DNA of 64,000 nucleotides, taken from Pagrus major. Lineage: Eukaryota; Chordata; Actinopteri; Spariformes; Sparidae. Made by a program: the position numbers and the translations under genes. The notes under the pieces are model-generated. The model saw only the letters and a program-made list of their open reading frames with translations. It did not search any database and had not been told where the DNA came from. Shown here piece by piece: positions 10,301-25,173 of this stretch (within the stretch, counting starts at the first letter, position 1; each line of letters opens with the position of its first letter). The stretch spans positions 27,580,735 to 27,644,734 of the forward strand of contig NC_133237.1 of assembly GCF_040436345.1 (NCBI RefSeq). Reading direction: 5' to 3'.

Positions 10301-13300
10301 TAAGATCAATAAAATCACTTCGGACGTCTAAATGATCGTATAAGTTGGTATTTATGTAACTTCTATATCATCATCATCATCTACATGTCGGTGGCAGGTG
10401 TAGAGGAGGACGTAGATCTCCGTCTCTCTGTGCTGTCAGGGTGTAGATGTCCCCTCGGCCAGCTGACGGGCCTGTCCCGCTCCCTCAGGGACTTCCTGCA
10501 GACCGTCACATGACCCCCACCCATTGTTCTCCACCTCAACACGCCCAATCCATCAGCTCGTACGTTACCGGAGAGCCTTTCAACCATTGTTCCAGCCGAC
10601 ACATTAAACGCCACGTTTTCTCCCCCCGGAGCAGAAATATTTAGACTTGTTTTTTTTTTCATATTTGGGGACATTCCCTCTGGTTTTTAAAGGACGTGTG
10701 TGAGTCCGTCCTCCTGACATCTGGTGCTTCAGTATCTCCCCCTCGTCCAACTGCTATCACCCAAATCACAAGGAGCTCCCAGCTGGTGCCTAGCCAGGAT
10801 TAAAGGGTATTATAGCAGGGGTGGAGGAGGGTGGAGGAGGGTGGAGGGGGTCCGGCTCGGCTCATCAGATGCTGTGGCATCTCGTCCAGTACACTGTGGC
10901 TCTGCTGCTCTATTAAATTAGGACTTAATGGATTAATCCTGTAAGCTGCGTTTACTTCTGAGGCGTTCTTTGATAAGTGAAAGATGTGTTCAGTGTTTCT
11001 GCAACATGACACAGTTACAGAACCACCAGAAAAGACCTTTCTGTGGTTCACTGGGTTCAGTGGGTTCAGGTTCAGACAGGTTACTACAATTTATTAATTC
11101 ATTTAAAGTCTTACAGTCGGTGGAAAAACTGTTAAACTGTCTACAGGGAGGCAGATAATGGAACAATAATGGAGACAAAAGTATGCTGAAAAATATTGAG
11201 ATATTATTCTCTACAGCTGAGTGGCCTTAACATAATACCACAATATTTGTTGGCTATATCAGGATACATGATATATATTTCATCTCTCCAAAGCTCTTCA
11301 TGAATGCCAAATATCAACATTCAATCAGAAATGTTTCAGTTTGAGACAAAACCTTTCACACTTCTCTTGCAGCGTTCTGACAGTATTGTAGTGACACAAT
11401 ATGAACACAACGAGACTTCTGATCAGTAACCATCAGTAGAGTTGATAAGACGACTCAGTGGGTAAAGATTTGAGTTTTCAGCATTGACAGTGTTGCCGTT
11501 GTTGGACTGTCTCAGGGGGAATCACTGAGCCTGCTTTTGATTTTGATGTTTGAAATTTCTAGCTTATAATCAAAACTGTGACACCCAGAATATAAAGTTA
11601 TCATATCACAATAACAAGATAACATCGATGTATATTTCCCGGCTCTAGCCCCGTCATCTCAGAGTGTTATCAAAATGAGTTGAACCAAATATGAAAGTTG
11701 ATTGAAAGAAAATGAGTTGCCACTTATTTTGTAAATTGATTTCTTTGCTGCGTCTTTTTGGTTTTGGACTGTTGACAGTTTGAAGACGTCACTTTTGGGA
11801 AACTGTGATGAGCATTTCTCACAAATGTTTTGACATTTTAAAGATGATTATACGATTAAACGTGACAATAATCATCTGATTAATTGATAATTAAAATAAT
11901 TGTTGAAGCCATGCTAACTATTGAAATGATTATGAAATGATTATCCACTCCATATTAGTCTTCTCACCCACTGCTTTTAGCTGTTTTAACTGAAAGTCAC
12001 AAACTGAGGCTAGCTGAGCCGTACATCTTAATATTATTACTAAGTAAAGTTTAATTTCCTCACGAGAGCTCTAATCCTCTTCACATCTATAATCTAGAAA
12101 TGCTTCAGAACTAATTTAACGACTTTTTTAAAGGACAGAAATTGTCGCAGCTTTTCAGACATTGAACCGGCAAACAAAAGCAAATAAAAGCCTCCTCGGC
12201 CTCGAACATCCCGTCTGTCTTCTCCAACAAAAGTGTGCCACAGGAGGTTTTATTATTGACCCTGAGGACTGATGTTTGGGACTGAAGCTCATCAGTGTCC
12301 CATTATTGGAGCCTCGTAAACCTGTCGTCTCTCCATGAAAAGCCGGCCGTTGAGAACCGAAACAAAACGGCGGCGTGTTGGAGACTCCTCTGTTGGCGGG
12401 GGAGGGACGGGGGAGGGACGGGGGAGGGAGACGTCTCTCCTCACTCGCTCAGACCGAATCTGTCTCGTGTTTTATTCATGAGTTTGGGTTCAAACTCTCC
12501 TCAGCCAATCATCCACCACAGAACCCGTCCTTTCTTAAACGCTGCTGGCAGAACTCCAGTTTTATTCTGGACGGTTTTCCTCTGCAGCTCGCTCACTTCC
12601 TCCTTCACTGTCCCTCTCAGTGTGGTGATCAATAAAAGAAGTAAATCTTCTGATGTCAGCTTGTTAAATATGAATATTCTCTGTTTTCTGTTCCTCCTCT
12701 GTGACACTAAGCTGAATATCTTTGTGTTGTGGACAAAACAAGACGTCTGAGGACGAAACACTGATCGACCTTTTCCACAATTTATGACATTTTATAAACC
12801 AAACGACTAATAACTGACAATGAAGATAATCTTTATCTGCTGCCCTCGCGTTAACTATGGTAACTTAGCATGTTAAAGCAGTCCTACATGTACAAAAATC
12901 TGTTTTCTTTCTTTTACTTTACAAATGTATTTTTAGGGACTTTGTAGGACAAGTTTAATTTTCCAAGTGATCCCTGTGAGTGGTTCTGAGATGATACCAG
13001 GCTCAGAGCTAAACTGGATCAAATCAAAGTAAAGCTTCGTTGGTTTTCTTTTCCGTCCCGTCCCGTCAGTCAGGACTGGCCCCAGACATCCAGAGGTCCT
13101 GACGGCCCCAGTCATCCAGAGGTCCTGACGGGCCCCAGTCATCCAGAGGTCCTGACGGGCCCCAGTCATCCAGAGGTCCTGACGGGCCCCAGTCATCCAG
13201 AGGTCCTGACGGGCCCCAGTCATCCAGAGGTCCTGACGGGCCCCAGTCATCCAGAGGTCCTGACGGGCCACTCCACAAGAGCTTTGTTTCCCCGTCTTCA

Positions 13301-16300
13301 CAGCCCACAGTCTTCCTGCCTGTTTGTTCGGCTAATTAAACATTTAACACACCAACAGCAGAGTTGACAGGTAAACACCATCAGCTGAAACTCAGAGGCA
13401 GAATTTCACAGACTGTCTGAAGGTTTTAACACTTTCCCTCCAATCTGTGGAAACTTCCCTCCTCATTATCCACTCGGGTTTACAGCCTGGTGTTCAGAGA
13501 CGAGAGGCTGCAGACGCAGCAGCAGAGACCCACTAAACTCCTTCAACCCTCAGTCAGAAGTGAGTGATTGGCTGAACAAACAGTCTCCTGTATTGACTCG
13601 ACCTTTCCTCACAGCAGAGCACACGTTATGTAAAGGAAACGTCCTGTTTCTGGGATTTCTTCAGCGTGTGAAGGAACCGTGAGAGTGTGAATCTCTGAAT
13701 GTGTTGGTTACATACGAGCCGTCGAGTGACTCCGTTATTCCACTTTTGTCAGCAGGAAACCAGAACGTATGACAGCGACACAAAAAACGCTGCAGTTAAT
13801 GATTTTCTGGAGAGCTTTGCAGTCTGAGTTTGTTTATCAGAGCAGGAAATCATTTCTGACCGACCTAAAATCCTCCTGGACAAAGAATACAGACGGTAAA
13901 GAAACGTCAGGTTAACCTGAGAACAGGTGCTCGGACTCACCTGTGGAGCTGCAGGTCAGGAGAAATGTTTTCAGAGAGCTTGATGACCTGCATCTTATTA
14001 ACTGTTTCTCAAGGCTCCAACTAATTATTGTTTTAATTCATTAATCTGCCTTTTCATCTTCAGATGTCTGTTTTGTACAAACAACATTGGAAAACACAAA
14101 GATATTTAATTTACTATCGTGTCTGACAAAACATCGTCATCCTCATCTGAGATGCTGATTTATTGATTAACTGACTAATCCCTGTAATTTAGAAAAAGTT
14201 CAGAGAACGATGACCTTAGATTAAACCGGTCCTACATCAGAGAGACACCTGGACTAAAACAATCCCGATGTCAGTGAAAGTTAAATAAGGATTCAAACGT
14301 ACGAGCTCATTTAATTCAAACTAAAAACTCGTCCAGGTTTAACAGGAAGCTCTCTGGTTCTTTGGTGCTTCGTTGTCTGAGGGAGTAAAAATACTTTCAG
14401 TCCTAGTTTTTAAAAGTAGGACCAGAAATGTTTCTTCCCTCTGAGAGTTTCATCAGATTTAAAATACAGAATCTCATTTTCACTAATGAACCACGTAGAG
14501 TTTTAATTTACTCTTCTGGTCCCGTCAGCCTCTGGGACGTCGCCTGAACTGTTTTTGAACTGACGCTCTCATGTTGGTGGTTAGTCTTCTTCTTCTTCTT
14601 CTTCTTCTTCTTCTTCTTCTTCTTCTTCTAAACGGTCTCCGTTATAATTTGGCCTCCTCTAAAGTAAAATAACGTGCCTGTGAGCGTGCTCTCAGCGGCG
14701 GCGCAGGAAACTCTTGACTTTTTATAGAGGCTTTGAAATGAAAACGAGACAATGATAATGAATGTAGTTGGAGGCAGTATCCTGTGTGTGTGGTGTGTGT
14801 AGTGTGTAGTGTGTAGTGTGTAGTAGGATGCAGTGTGTAATGGCTGCTGCTGGTTTTCTTTATTCGCTGTGTTATGTAATGGAGGTTCTGCACTCGGCTC
14901 TCGTGTTCGGGGGTTTTCTTTGCTTTTTTCTGAGCAGCTCAGACGTCACATGACTGAACCACTGTGAGGTTACAAGATGTGACTTTTACATGAAATGACA
15001 CTGGATGCATCTTGATCAGTGTTAAAGTCAGTTTGGAGACTGTAAACAGCTGTGATGACGTCGCTGTGAGGTCACTGCATTTCAACAACAGATTCATTCT
15101 GCTCTGCTGCTGCTGCTGGACGAGCTGACTGACTTATTGACGACATCCAGATCCAGTAAAGTTCAGTCCACCAGCCGTTCATCAGGACGGAGACACACAT
15201 CAAGTATCTGACTGTAAGAAACATTACTACAAAATAGAAAAGTGAAGCATGTGAACGAACAATTAACACCTTTCTAACAGGTGAAGTGTCTTCTGGACAC
15301 TCAACACTATTTGGTTTTTCCCTAAAATTCTTTCAAACTACTTTTATTTCCTAACAAGGAGGTTATGGTGGTGGTTGTTCGTTTGGTCGGTTGTTTGGTT
15401 GGTTGTTTGGTTGGTCGATTGGTTGGTTGGTTGGTTGGTTGGTTGGTTTAGTTGTCAGCCTGGAGGACATTTGAGGGTAAAGCAGAAAACATTGTCTCCA
15501 TTAAATATGATCCGGTTTCACCCAGAAAAGTGAATAAATGTGTGTTTTTGTTTATTAATCAGTGGAACTATTTGAATTTGTTGGTTCAAGCTTACGCAAA
15601 CACACGTGACATTTTGTTTTACAGGACGAAGACGTGACTGGATTTAATATAAAAATACAAGAAATGTATTTTTTTGTTCATTTTTTGTCACATATTTCTA
15701 AACAGGAGCCCAGTGAGACCGTGGATGTGATCTACAATGGTTAGAAAGGCAATTTCTCATTTCAGCTCGACTTCAGAAAAATCTGAAAATATTTACATTT
15801 TGAGAAAACAGTTAATTTATTTAATAGTCGACATCTAACTGAATAATCGTTGCAGCTGTTTCTGACACCACAGAGCTTCAGTACAAACTGGACTTTATTC
15901 AGGCGCTGGCTTTGAAATAATTCCTGAAGATCATTGTGTGAATCTTACTGACCCTTATTATTTATACTTTATATTATATAACATCCCTTCTGTAAAATGT
16001 TCCTCCCTATTGAAACTAGCAGATGATCCCCTTTGAAGATTCATCAGTAGATTACCCAGAATCCTCTCTGCTGATGTCTGTAAAGAAGTTGAGCTTCTTC
16101 TGGACAAACTCTCATTGTGTGCCGTTAGCTCGACTGTCTCGGATCTGATTTATAAGTTCTGACTCTGACTGTGTATGAAGAACATTTCCCACCACCGAGC
16201 ATGAGAGGAATTCAGAGAGCTCTCATTTGGGTCAGAATTGTGGTAAGATGCTAAAAATGGTTTTATTTTCACTGTGAAAACTCAGCCTGCGCATATTTAA

Positions 16301-17822
16301 GGTCGTCACAGTCGAGGTTTGCACCTTCAAACCTTTCAGACGTTGAAGTCTGCAGCTCAGCGTGACGTCTGAGTCACAGCTGCGTCCTCGAAGCTCCAAA
16401 AGTTTCAGTTATTTTTCACCCTAAAATCCTCCGAGTTGAATGTGTGCCAGCCATTGTGCGAGCAGCAGAGTGTGTTTGAATGCAGAGGGAAGAATAGAGG
16501 CGGTGATGTCATGGTGTTGGTATGTGGACCCCAGAGCGCTACCTTCGATCCCCCTTTCTGAGGCTGGAATTTGACTCCGGTGAACAGAGTTTCCTGAAGT
16601 TTTCAGTCGATGACAAAGAGAGAAAGGCGAAGCGAGGCCTCGTGGGTGTTGCAGCGCTGCCAGCAGACTCTGCTGCTCTTTTCCCAGCGACGCTTTAAGA
16701 CGACTTCAAACAGAATCTCAGTCGGAGGAAGAAAGAGTGGTCGAGGTTTTGTGGTGCGGATCAGGGCCAGGAAAAGACCGTTTTACTACTGAAAGTGTAG
16801 TCTGCTGTTTCTGTCCTGTACTTCTGTTTATTTTTATGTTTTCAGTTTCCCTGATGGCAGCAGTTATTCTCCTCTGTCACAAGAGCTGCTCAAACTATTT
16901 GTCATGATTCATTATTCAGTTGATACTTGATCAATTATTTCAGTCAGTTATTGTGCAGATGTGTCAAACATTCATTACTTCAAACTTCCCGGATGTCTCC
17001 AATGTTTGTCTCAGTTTTCTATCACAGTAAAGTCTTTAAGCATCTGAGGAAGTCACTTTGGACATCAGAACCAACTTCACTCCGGCCAAACGACGGGCGA
17101 ATGTTCTCATTTTACCATCCAGACGATAGATTACCATCGTTTTTTATTTTCTCTTCTTAATCCAGCAGCTACTTACATATTTTACCAGCGTGTGGCTGAT
17201 GGCAGCTGCTCACAACAAGAGGAAGATTCAGATAACAGACTTCAATCCTGGTCTTTCTTCTGCTGGTGTAAACATGTAAACTGAAAGTAACGTGACTCAA
17301 GCTTTATGGCTCTTGATAATTTGACTTTAACATATAAATAAATGTCCATCTGCTGTGTTTTTCTGGTTTGTTTCAGCTGCTTTATTGGTGCTTGTTGTTT
17401 AATTCTTGAAGGAAACTGTTCCCTGGATACACGCAGGTCATTTATTAAGACTTTATCTGTTTCTTGATGTTATACTTTAGTTTTATTTGTTGATGAACGT
17501 GTAAAATCTCCTGGTGTTGTTGAAGAAACAAACTCTACCTCCAGAAAATGAAAGTTGTCGGTGTTCTCGCTGCTGCAGTTCATACGTCACCTTATCTCTG
17601 TTACTGTAAGCGGAGGCTGGGTCCGCCGCACCCACAGGCATGCCCGGTCACATGCTGGAGGGGGGGGGGGGTGGAGGCCGGCGGGAGGCGTAGAGAGTGA
17701 TGGAGGTTTGTCCATAATGAGCAGAGGAACGGGTGTGGAGCTGAACTCACATCCACCCTGAACAATATGTGTGGAGAGCTGAGTGTTTTCTTCTTCTAGG
17801 TTCAGATAGAAACAGGAAGACA

Positions 17823-17895
<73 letters not shown>

Positions 17896-19740
17896 CACCC
17901 TGAACCACTTTGAACACTGATGGTTTCTGCTGTTTAGTTTGAGAAATTAAAGTTCTTTTTAATTTAAAACGTTTAAAGTCGTAACTCTTCGTTCGTTCAG
18001 ACACAACAGGAAGTTGTGTTTTTACTTCTTTAACTACAAATTATGTCTCCTCATGTCTTCTACTCTCATCAGACACTTTTGAATGCAGGAGACACATTTT
18101 TAGATCCTGGATGAATGTTTTTCCTTCTCTTTCGTTGACATGCAGGAATTACACACCACATTTAATCTAGTTGCAGTATTGTTGCTTGGTAACACAGTTT
18201 AAATGCAGATTAATTGAAAAACACCGCGGTGCTTTACTCCACTTTTGAGCGATATTATTATACAACATTTTCATGTTTTAATTACAGTAATCTGCAGATT
18301 ATTTTCTGGATGAATCGATCGACTAGCCGACAAAAAACCCACTCAGTGTCATGGAGGATCTGTGATCTTAACAGGTGTGTTAAGATCAGTAATTAGTAAC
18401 TGTGACCAGCAAGTAGACTGAATGAATCTGTCTCACCACGTCGGTATGAACCCAGAACGAAGAGATTTCTCTGTGATCTGACTCAATAAATGGATCAGAA
18501 GCTGAAATAACAACATCTTAATGTCGGCTTGTAAAAAGCCTGAACTCAAGCTGCTCAGGTCTGTCGGCCAGACAACAAACTTTTAAAATGTTCGTTCCCT
18601 GAATGGAGCTCGGCTCGATCAGAGCTATGCTGTGCTGAGACATATTTCCAAAACTTACCAGGTAGTTTGACTTCCTCACTCACTTTCCTCCACGCCGGCT
18701 CCTTTTTGTCCTGTGTTGGTATGAATAGATGTGTTATCGTACAGCTCTCGGTGTCTGCAAACGGACACGGAGACACGACACGTGAATGCCCGGACACAAG
18801 CGACGTTACATCATGACGTCAGTGTGAATGTCCGATAGGCTTTCTGACACAGCATCTAGACGTGCAAATAATTGGTGTTTGGTCTGATATTTCCATTATT
18901 GTTCTTTTGGTTCCGAAGCCCAAGTGTAAGCGGGCCAATACATTATGACTCACACAAACCTCAAATCATTTAAATAATCTGACATTTAAATGTGAAAATA
19001 TTCAGTTGTTGAGTCAGAAACACTGAGCCCGTGTTTCAAACCTGCAGGTATTATAAGATTAGGTGTTACTAAAGAGAAATGTCAGCTGTCCATCAGCCTC
19101 CATCAGGTCCTGCTGTCCATCAGCCTCCATCAGGTCCTGCTGTCCTGCAGTCTGACAGTCTGAAGGCTCCTCATCAGCATCAACAGCAGAGTGTGAATGA
19201 GACGTCAGTCAGCAGCTTCCAGCTGGATCAACACAGGAAACATCTCTGCTTCATTAGACTGTCGACTCCACTCAGAGGAAACAAACACCACAGACACAGA
19301 AACTTCTGTTTGTGGTCGGTTTACTGACTGAGAGTGAACATGACACATTTCTATTTCCTCCACCAAGGAGGTTTTGTTTTCACCCGTGTCCAGTGGTTGG
19401 TTGTTTGACTGGTTGGTTGATTTGCTGGTTGACTGGCTGGTTGGTTGGCTGTTTGGTTGGTTGGTTGAGCAGCAGAGGTTAGAGGTGATGATCAAAAACT
19501 TAATCTGCAGGTATTTTGATTATTGATTCAAGTATAAATGTTAAATATTCTGACGTTCCTCAGATATTAAGATTTGTTGCTTTGTCTTTGTCAAGTAAAG
19601 ACCGTTTTTTTAAATATTTCATAGATGGACTAAACGATGAAATGATTATGTGAGAAAGTGTAAACAATCAACAATGAGCACCTGAACACTCACCTGCAGT
19701 CTGATTCTCGGTCAGTGTGTGTGTCTGTTTATGGTCAGGA

Positions 19741-19831
<91 letters not shown>

Positions 19832-22597
19832 AACCTGACCATGACTCGTGTCAGAGGAAGAGGAGGGTGGGGGGTGTTTTGTGTTGACAGAGGCTCTCGA
19901 GGCGTGGAGCAGCTCTCAGGAACAAAGCCTGGACTCTGGGCCTCTTCTACACTTCCTGTCCGACACTATTGTTCCTCAGACCGGGAGGCTGAAGCTTTGT
20001 GTCGGCTCAGACCCCCGAGTCCCCCCCCCCGCCCTCCTGAAGGAAACCACAAACTCTCTGACTGATGTGGTCTATACTCTGTGACCTCTTCTCACTTTCT
20101 GGTGACCTGTGGAGACGTCCTGCTGCTCTGCTTCCACCTGACTCACACAGAAGATCTCCACACGTGCTGCAGATGATCATGTTCCCCTCAGGATGAATCA
20201 TAATGTCTTTTAATGTAGCGCCATCATCACGTCAACTTAATGAGTCCAAATAAATCGGCTGGTCAGTTCAGTAACTTTCCAGAACGGACAACCCAACATT
20301 ACAGTCAGATTTAGTGAAGAGGAAACGGTAACGATCAGTCCATTTATAGATCAGTAGATTGAAGAAAAAAATTTGCCCACCGTTTTGTTAATCGATCAGT
20401 TGTTTCCTTCAGTTTCCAAGCAAAGAAAGCCAAAGCTTGTCAGTTTCCAGCCTCTAACAGCAGATTCAACTAAACATGAACAAGACCTCATGTTGAACTT
20501 CTGATTGAACGATGAACCCCTCCTGTCGCCTGCCTGCTGCTTTGTTGTTGGCTCATTTATCAGCGGGCTGATAACACCGTCGTCACACACAACAGAGCCG
20601 ATAAGACCGTCACCGTCCTCCCTCCGCCTGAACCTCCACACGTCTCTGAGCGACTCCGCCCGACGCTCCGCAGGCTGCACGGGAATGTAAACAACACGTC
20701 TGCGGTCCATCAGAGCGTTTAAACGCTGCAGAGTTTAAGATAAAGAAAGCTGAGGAGACCCTGATCGAAGGTGTAACACACAAACACACACCAGGAGACT
20801 CACGACACACACCAGGAGACTCACAACACACACCAGGAGACTCAACACACACCGGGAGACTCACAACACACACCGGGAGACACACAACACACACCAGGAG
20901 ACTCACAACACACACCAGGAGACTCACAACACACACCAGGAGACTCACAACACACGGTTCAGTGTGTGACCTGGTTTCTTCCTCTTTATTTTAATAGATG
21001 CAAACACATTCCTGCTGAAAACCAACAACACTCAACATTTACATAACAGCAGGACGTCCTGACAGGAGGCGATCACAGGGTGAATATCATTATGAATATT
21101 ACAACTAATAGATATTTACATTGATCGTTTAGTTTATAAAATGTTAAATGTATATTCAGTTTACAATCATAACACAACAGTAAGAAGCTGGAACCAGATG
21201 TATTTTTGCATTTCTACTCAAATGACTTCAATAATTAAGCGATTATCAAAGAAGTTCATGATTAATTTTCAGCCAATCACCTGATTAGCTGATCAACTGA
21301 TCAGCTGATCATTGCAGAAACTATTCCTGCCTTAAAACTCAAACACTGTCATAACCACGAAGGCGTCGGACAATATTGCAACCAACGATCGTTTCCTGTA
21401 AAAAATGTTAAAAAATGAAAAATGTTCTGCTGTAAAAAATTAATTGATTAATTAATTAATTAAAAAACAATAAATTGATTATCCAAGTATTCACTGTTTC
21501 AATCACTGCTGCTTGAGATGTCTGACAGAAAAACGTGTTTAAGCATTAATGACCTGAAACACTTTGAACGTGTGGATCACTTATTAATCTGGATTTGACA
21601 GTTTCAGCCTTTAAGAATAAAGAAGAAAAGTCTTTGTGGTGGAGCAGCTGGACGTCGACTCTCAGCAGGAGAGTTCAGAGTTCTGGTCCTGTTAATGTGT
21701 CGAGTCCAAAGCAAACAGACGACTCTGCTCCTCTTCTTCACACTCAGACGATCCTGCTGGGACTCGTCTGGCACCTGCGTGGCTTACAGGTGGAAGAAGA
21801 CTCTTCAGAGGAACATAGTTTATTGTTGAGTCTCATTTCCAGATCGTCAAATATATGATTTGGGTTAGCGGGTCGAGCCGGGCCGGACTCAACAATCAAC
21901 TGTCTTACACGTTACACCTGTAAAGTTCTCACACAGCTTCCACATGCAGTCTCTTTGTTTAAAGTTTCTCTGTCTTCAGATGTGGAAACATGCAGAGACC
22001 AAAATGTCTTACAGCGGTCGCTAATGAAGCCGGGGACAGTTTCCAAGGACGTCACATTACATCAGGAGACGGCGTTGGAGGAGGAGCCCCGTGCTGTCAG
22101 GCCTATAGAGCGTTGAGCCGGCTAACTTCCTGTTTAGCGCCCGGCTAACTTGAATGGCGGATACAATAATTTAATCGCGCGGCTCTTCTAGACTTTCCAA
22201 ATGTTATTGGACTGAATGGATCCAGTAATGACAGTGAAGCGAGTCGTCTCAGGGCTGCGAGGTTTCCACTGTTCTACCGCTGCTGCTTCCGCAATGTAAG
22301 CTTACGGGAAAAAGTGTTCTTGGGCCTCAGTGCATCACGTGACGATGTAGAGAACTGGCTTCAGAGCCTGGAGCTCCTCCTGGTCCTGCTCACAGATCAG
22401 CTGTCTCTTCTCAGTGTGTCCAGCTGTTTGAATTCAACTTGATGTCACTACTGTCGTCACTTTAAAGGAACAGTTCCCCTCACGCTGATGGGAAGTCAGG
22501 AGAAGTTTTATAGTCCACAAAACATTTCTGGCTACAGATCCAAAATGTTTGTACGCATGGGTCAGTTTACCTGGGTTAAAGGTGTGTGTGTGTTTGT

Positions 22598-22635
<38 letters not shown>

Positions 22636-25125
22636 CACTGCTCCCATCAGTGTTTACTACCAGAGGTCAAAGGTCAGTCAGCAGGGGATGATGGGAAAAA
22701 GATCCCAGACTTTGGATCCACCCACAGCGTCCAGACCAGCAGACAGCACCGCCTCTGATCAGCCTCTAAACATGGCCGCTCTGCCCCCCCGCCCCTCCAA
22801 CGTTAACCTCCACCCGCTCCACCCTCAGCCTCGACAACAGAGCTGTTTGAAGTGTTTCAGACGGGGGAACACAGCGGGCTCTGCCTCTGGGGATCACAGC
22901 GCTGCTTTGATAATGACCTGGATTTTTTATAATTAATCAGCACAAGACAGAAATTAGAGGCCGACACAGCGAACACACAGGGAGGGAAACTGTCTGCACT
23001 CATTAAAACTCCTCACAACACGAGAAGACACAAAAACACTGCAGCTGAACGCTGTCTTCACTTCTTGTGTCTTCACCTGTCCCTCACCTGTCCAATTCCT
23101 GCATGAACTCACTTTTAAAGGAACAGTTCACCCAGAAATGAAAATTCAGTCATCATCTGCTCACAGGTGTATCTAATCATGAGCATGAAGGTGAGTAGAT
23201 GATGACTGAAGTTTCATTTTTGGGTGATTTGTTCCACAGTAAATTCAAGGAGACAGTTTTTGTTGGTGAGTTTGCAAAACTTCATACATGCTAGTTTGTT
23301 AACTTGTTTGTTGATTGAACCTTGCTGATGTGGTTTTATTTTGAAAGGGTTTGAATGAATCAGGAGAATCTAAACTTCCTAAAGATGTACATCATGACTG
23401 GACACTTAAACTGAGGCGTTTGCCTGTCTGCTCTGCTGTGTCTGTGTTGTTCGGAGCTTCCTCCTTCACTGAATGATTCACTGGTGAAGTTTTACGGCTC
23501 AGTCTGTCTTTGTTGGCTGAGACATGAAGACGTAGAGTCTGTGTGAAGCAGACGAACAGGAGACTTTACTGTTTGATATCTAACATCCACTCAGTATTTG
23601 TTCTGTACAGTGAGCAAACTGATAAAACTGTGTGATTGAGCTCCAGTTTGGCGTCGTGTCCAGACTTCGGGGGGGGGGGGGGGGGGGTTGTTGGAGCGTC
23701 TCTCGTCTCGCTGCAGTTCATCTGTGTCCAAACATGAGTGTGAGCTGGAGGACGGGCCGACGGGACCGACCTCCGTCGTCGTCTTCATCCCCAGAGAGAC
23801 GATAAGATGAAGCTCGTCGTCTCTGCGCTAACGTCACCGTCCTCATTCAGTCAGCAGATAAGAGACGGACGTGTCCCACTCCTGCTCTGGACAAACACTT
23901 CCACAGCTTCCTGTGTTCCTGTGCCAGGCTCTCTCTGAAGGCCAGGGGGGAGGAGGGGGGAGGGAGGGAGGGAGCAGGCTGCTGATTGGTGCCCACGTTT
24001 CCCTCCGAGAGCGAATCTTCAAACAGACCTGCTGCATCAAACAAAGCCACTATCACAGAGTTAAAGAGGAGCGCTGCAGACAGATTACACTGTTTCTGTT
24101 TCTACAACAAGTCAGGAATAAAATCTGAGTCGCACAGAGTCCACATTGAAATTTTAAAAATGGTGAATCATCACAAGTTTTCACGCGTCTTATTTTGTCA
24201 AACTAAAAGTCCAAAAGTCAAAGATTATCAGTTTATGAGCATATAAAACAGACACGAGCAGAACATCTGAGACAAGTGTTTGTAGATTAAGTTTGTGTCA
24301 GTTCAAGCATCAATAGTTTCTGGTTGACTCTCACTGTGTTCACACACTGTTAATGCAAACTGAACGTTTCTCACTGCTGCAGCTTCGGACACAAGTGTGT
24401 ATAACTTCAGGCCTCGCAAGATGGATATGTGAGATTACATATCTGTGATCTCACAAATCCATCTGATCCATCAGATAATCTGTCTATCCCTGAACTGGAG
24501 GTGCCACTGCAGAACTTTAACAGGACAAATATGTTGAGGTGTCCTCATACTTTTGGACACATATTGTCAGTTGAGGCGATGAAGTTTATATTTAGCCTCG
24601 GAGCTGTAATCTGCATGAACTCTGCTGTGTTTCAGGAACACTTTCTGGCTCTCTGACTGGAGTCTGTTGTGGTGTTTTATTCAGAGTCCGGCCAGTTTTC
24701 ATGAAGGGAAACGTATATTTAGTGCAGAGCTGCTGCTTGGTCTGCACTCTGCACCACAATGAGAGGAGAGAAGCTGCTGGATCGTTGTGTTTATGAGTCC
24801 ACGATGGAGCTGAGACACAAAGAGACGTCTTATCACACATCTGATTCTCACACAGTCGGCTAATTTTAGTCAACAGATTTTTACTACAGATTCTCCACGA
24901 GCCTGATCCTGACGAGACCTCGCAAGTCTGTCGACTCCTGCAGGTCCTCCTCCTCCTCCTCCTCCTCCTCCTGCTGCATTCTTGTGGCAGCAGATCCACG
25001 GGACGTTAAACTTTCAGCTGAAATTATAAAACGAGTCCCTGTAAATGTAGGAGCTCTGCTGCGGGCCTCTCCGCCTCGCTCCATAAACACAATCAAAAAT
25101 AACTTTGAACAAACGTGCAGCAGAC

Positions 25126-25173
<48 letters not shown>

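Noticed and set aside
12295..12761. 151-codon frame and its antisense partner in caskin2 intron 1
   Set aside because: Second half lies in an interspersed repeat also seen at 28866; no homology in the first half.
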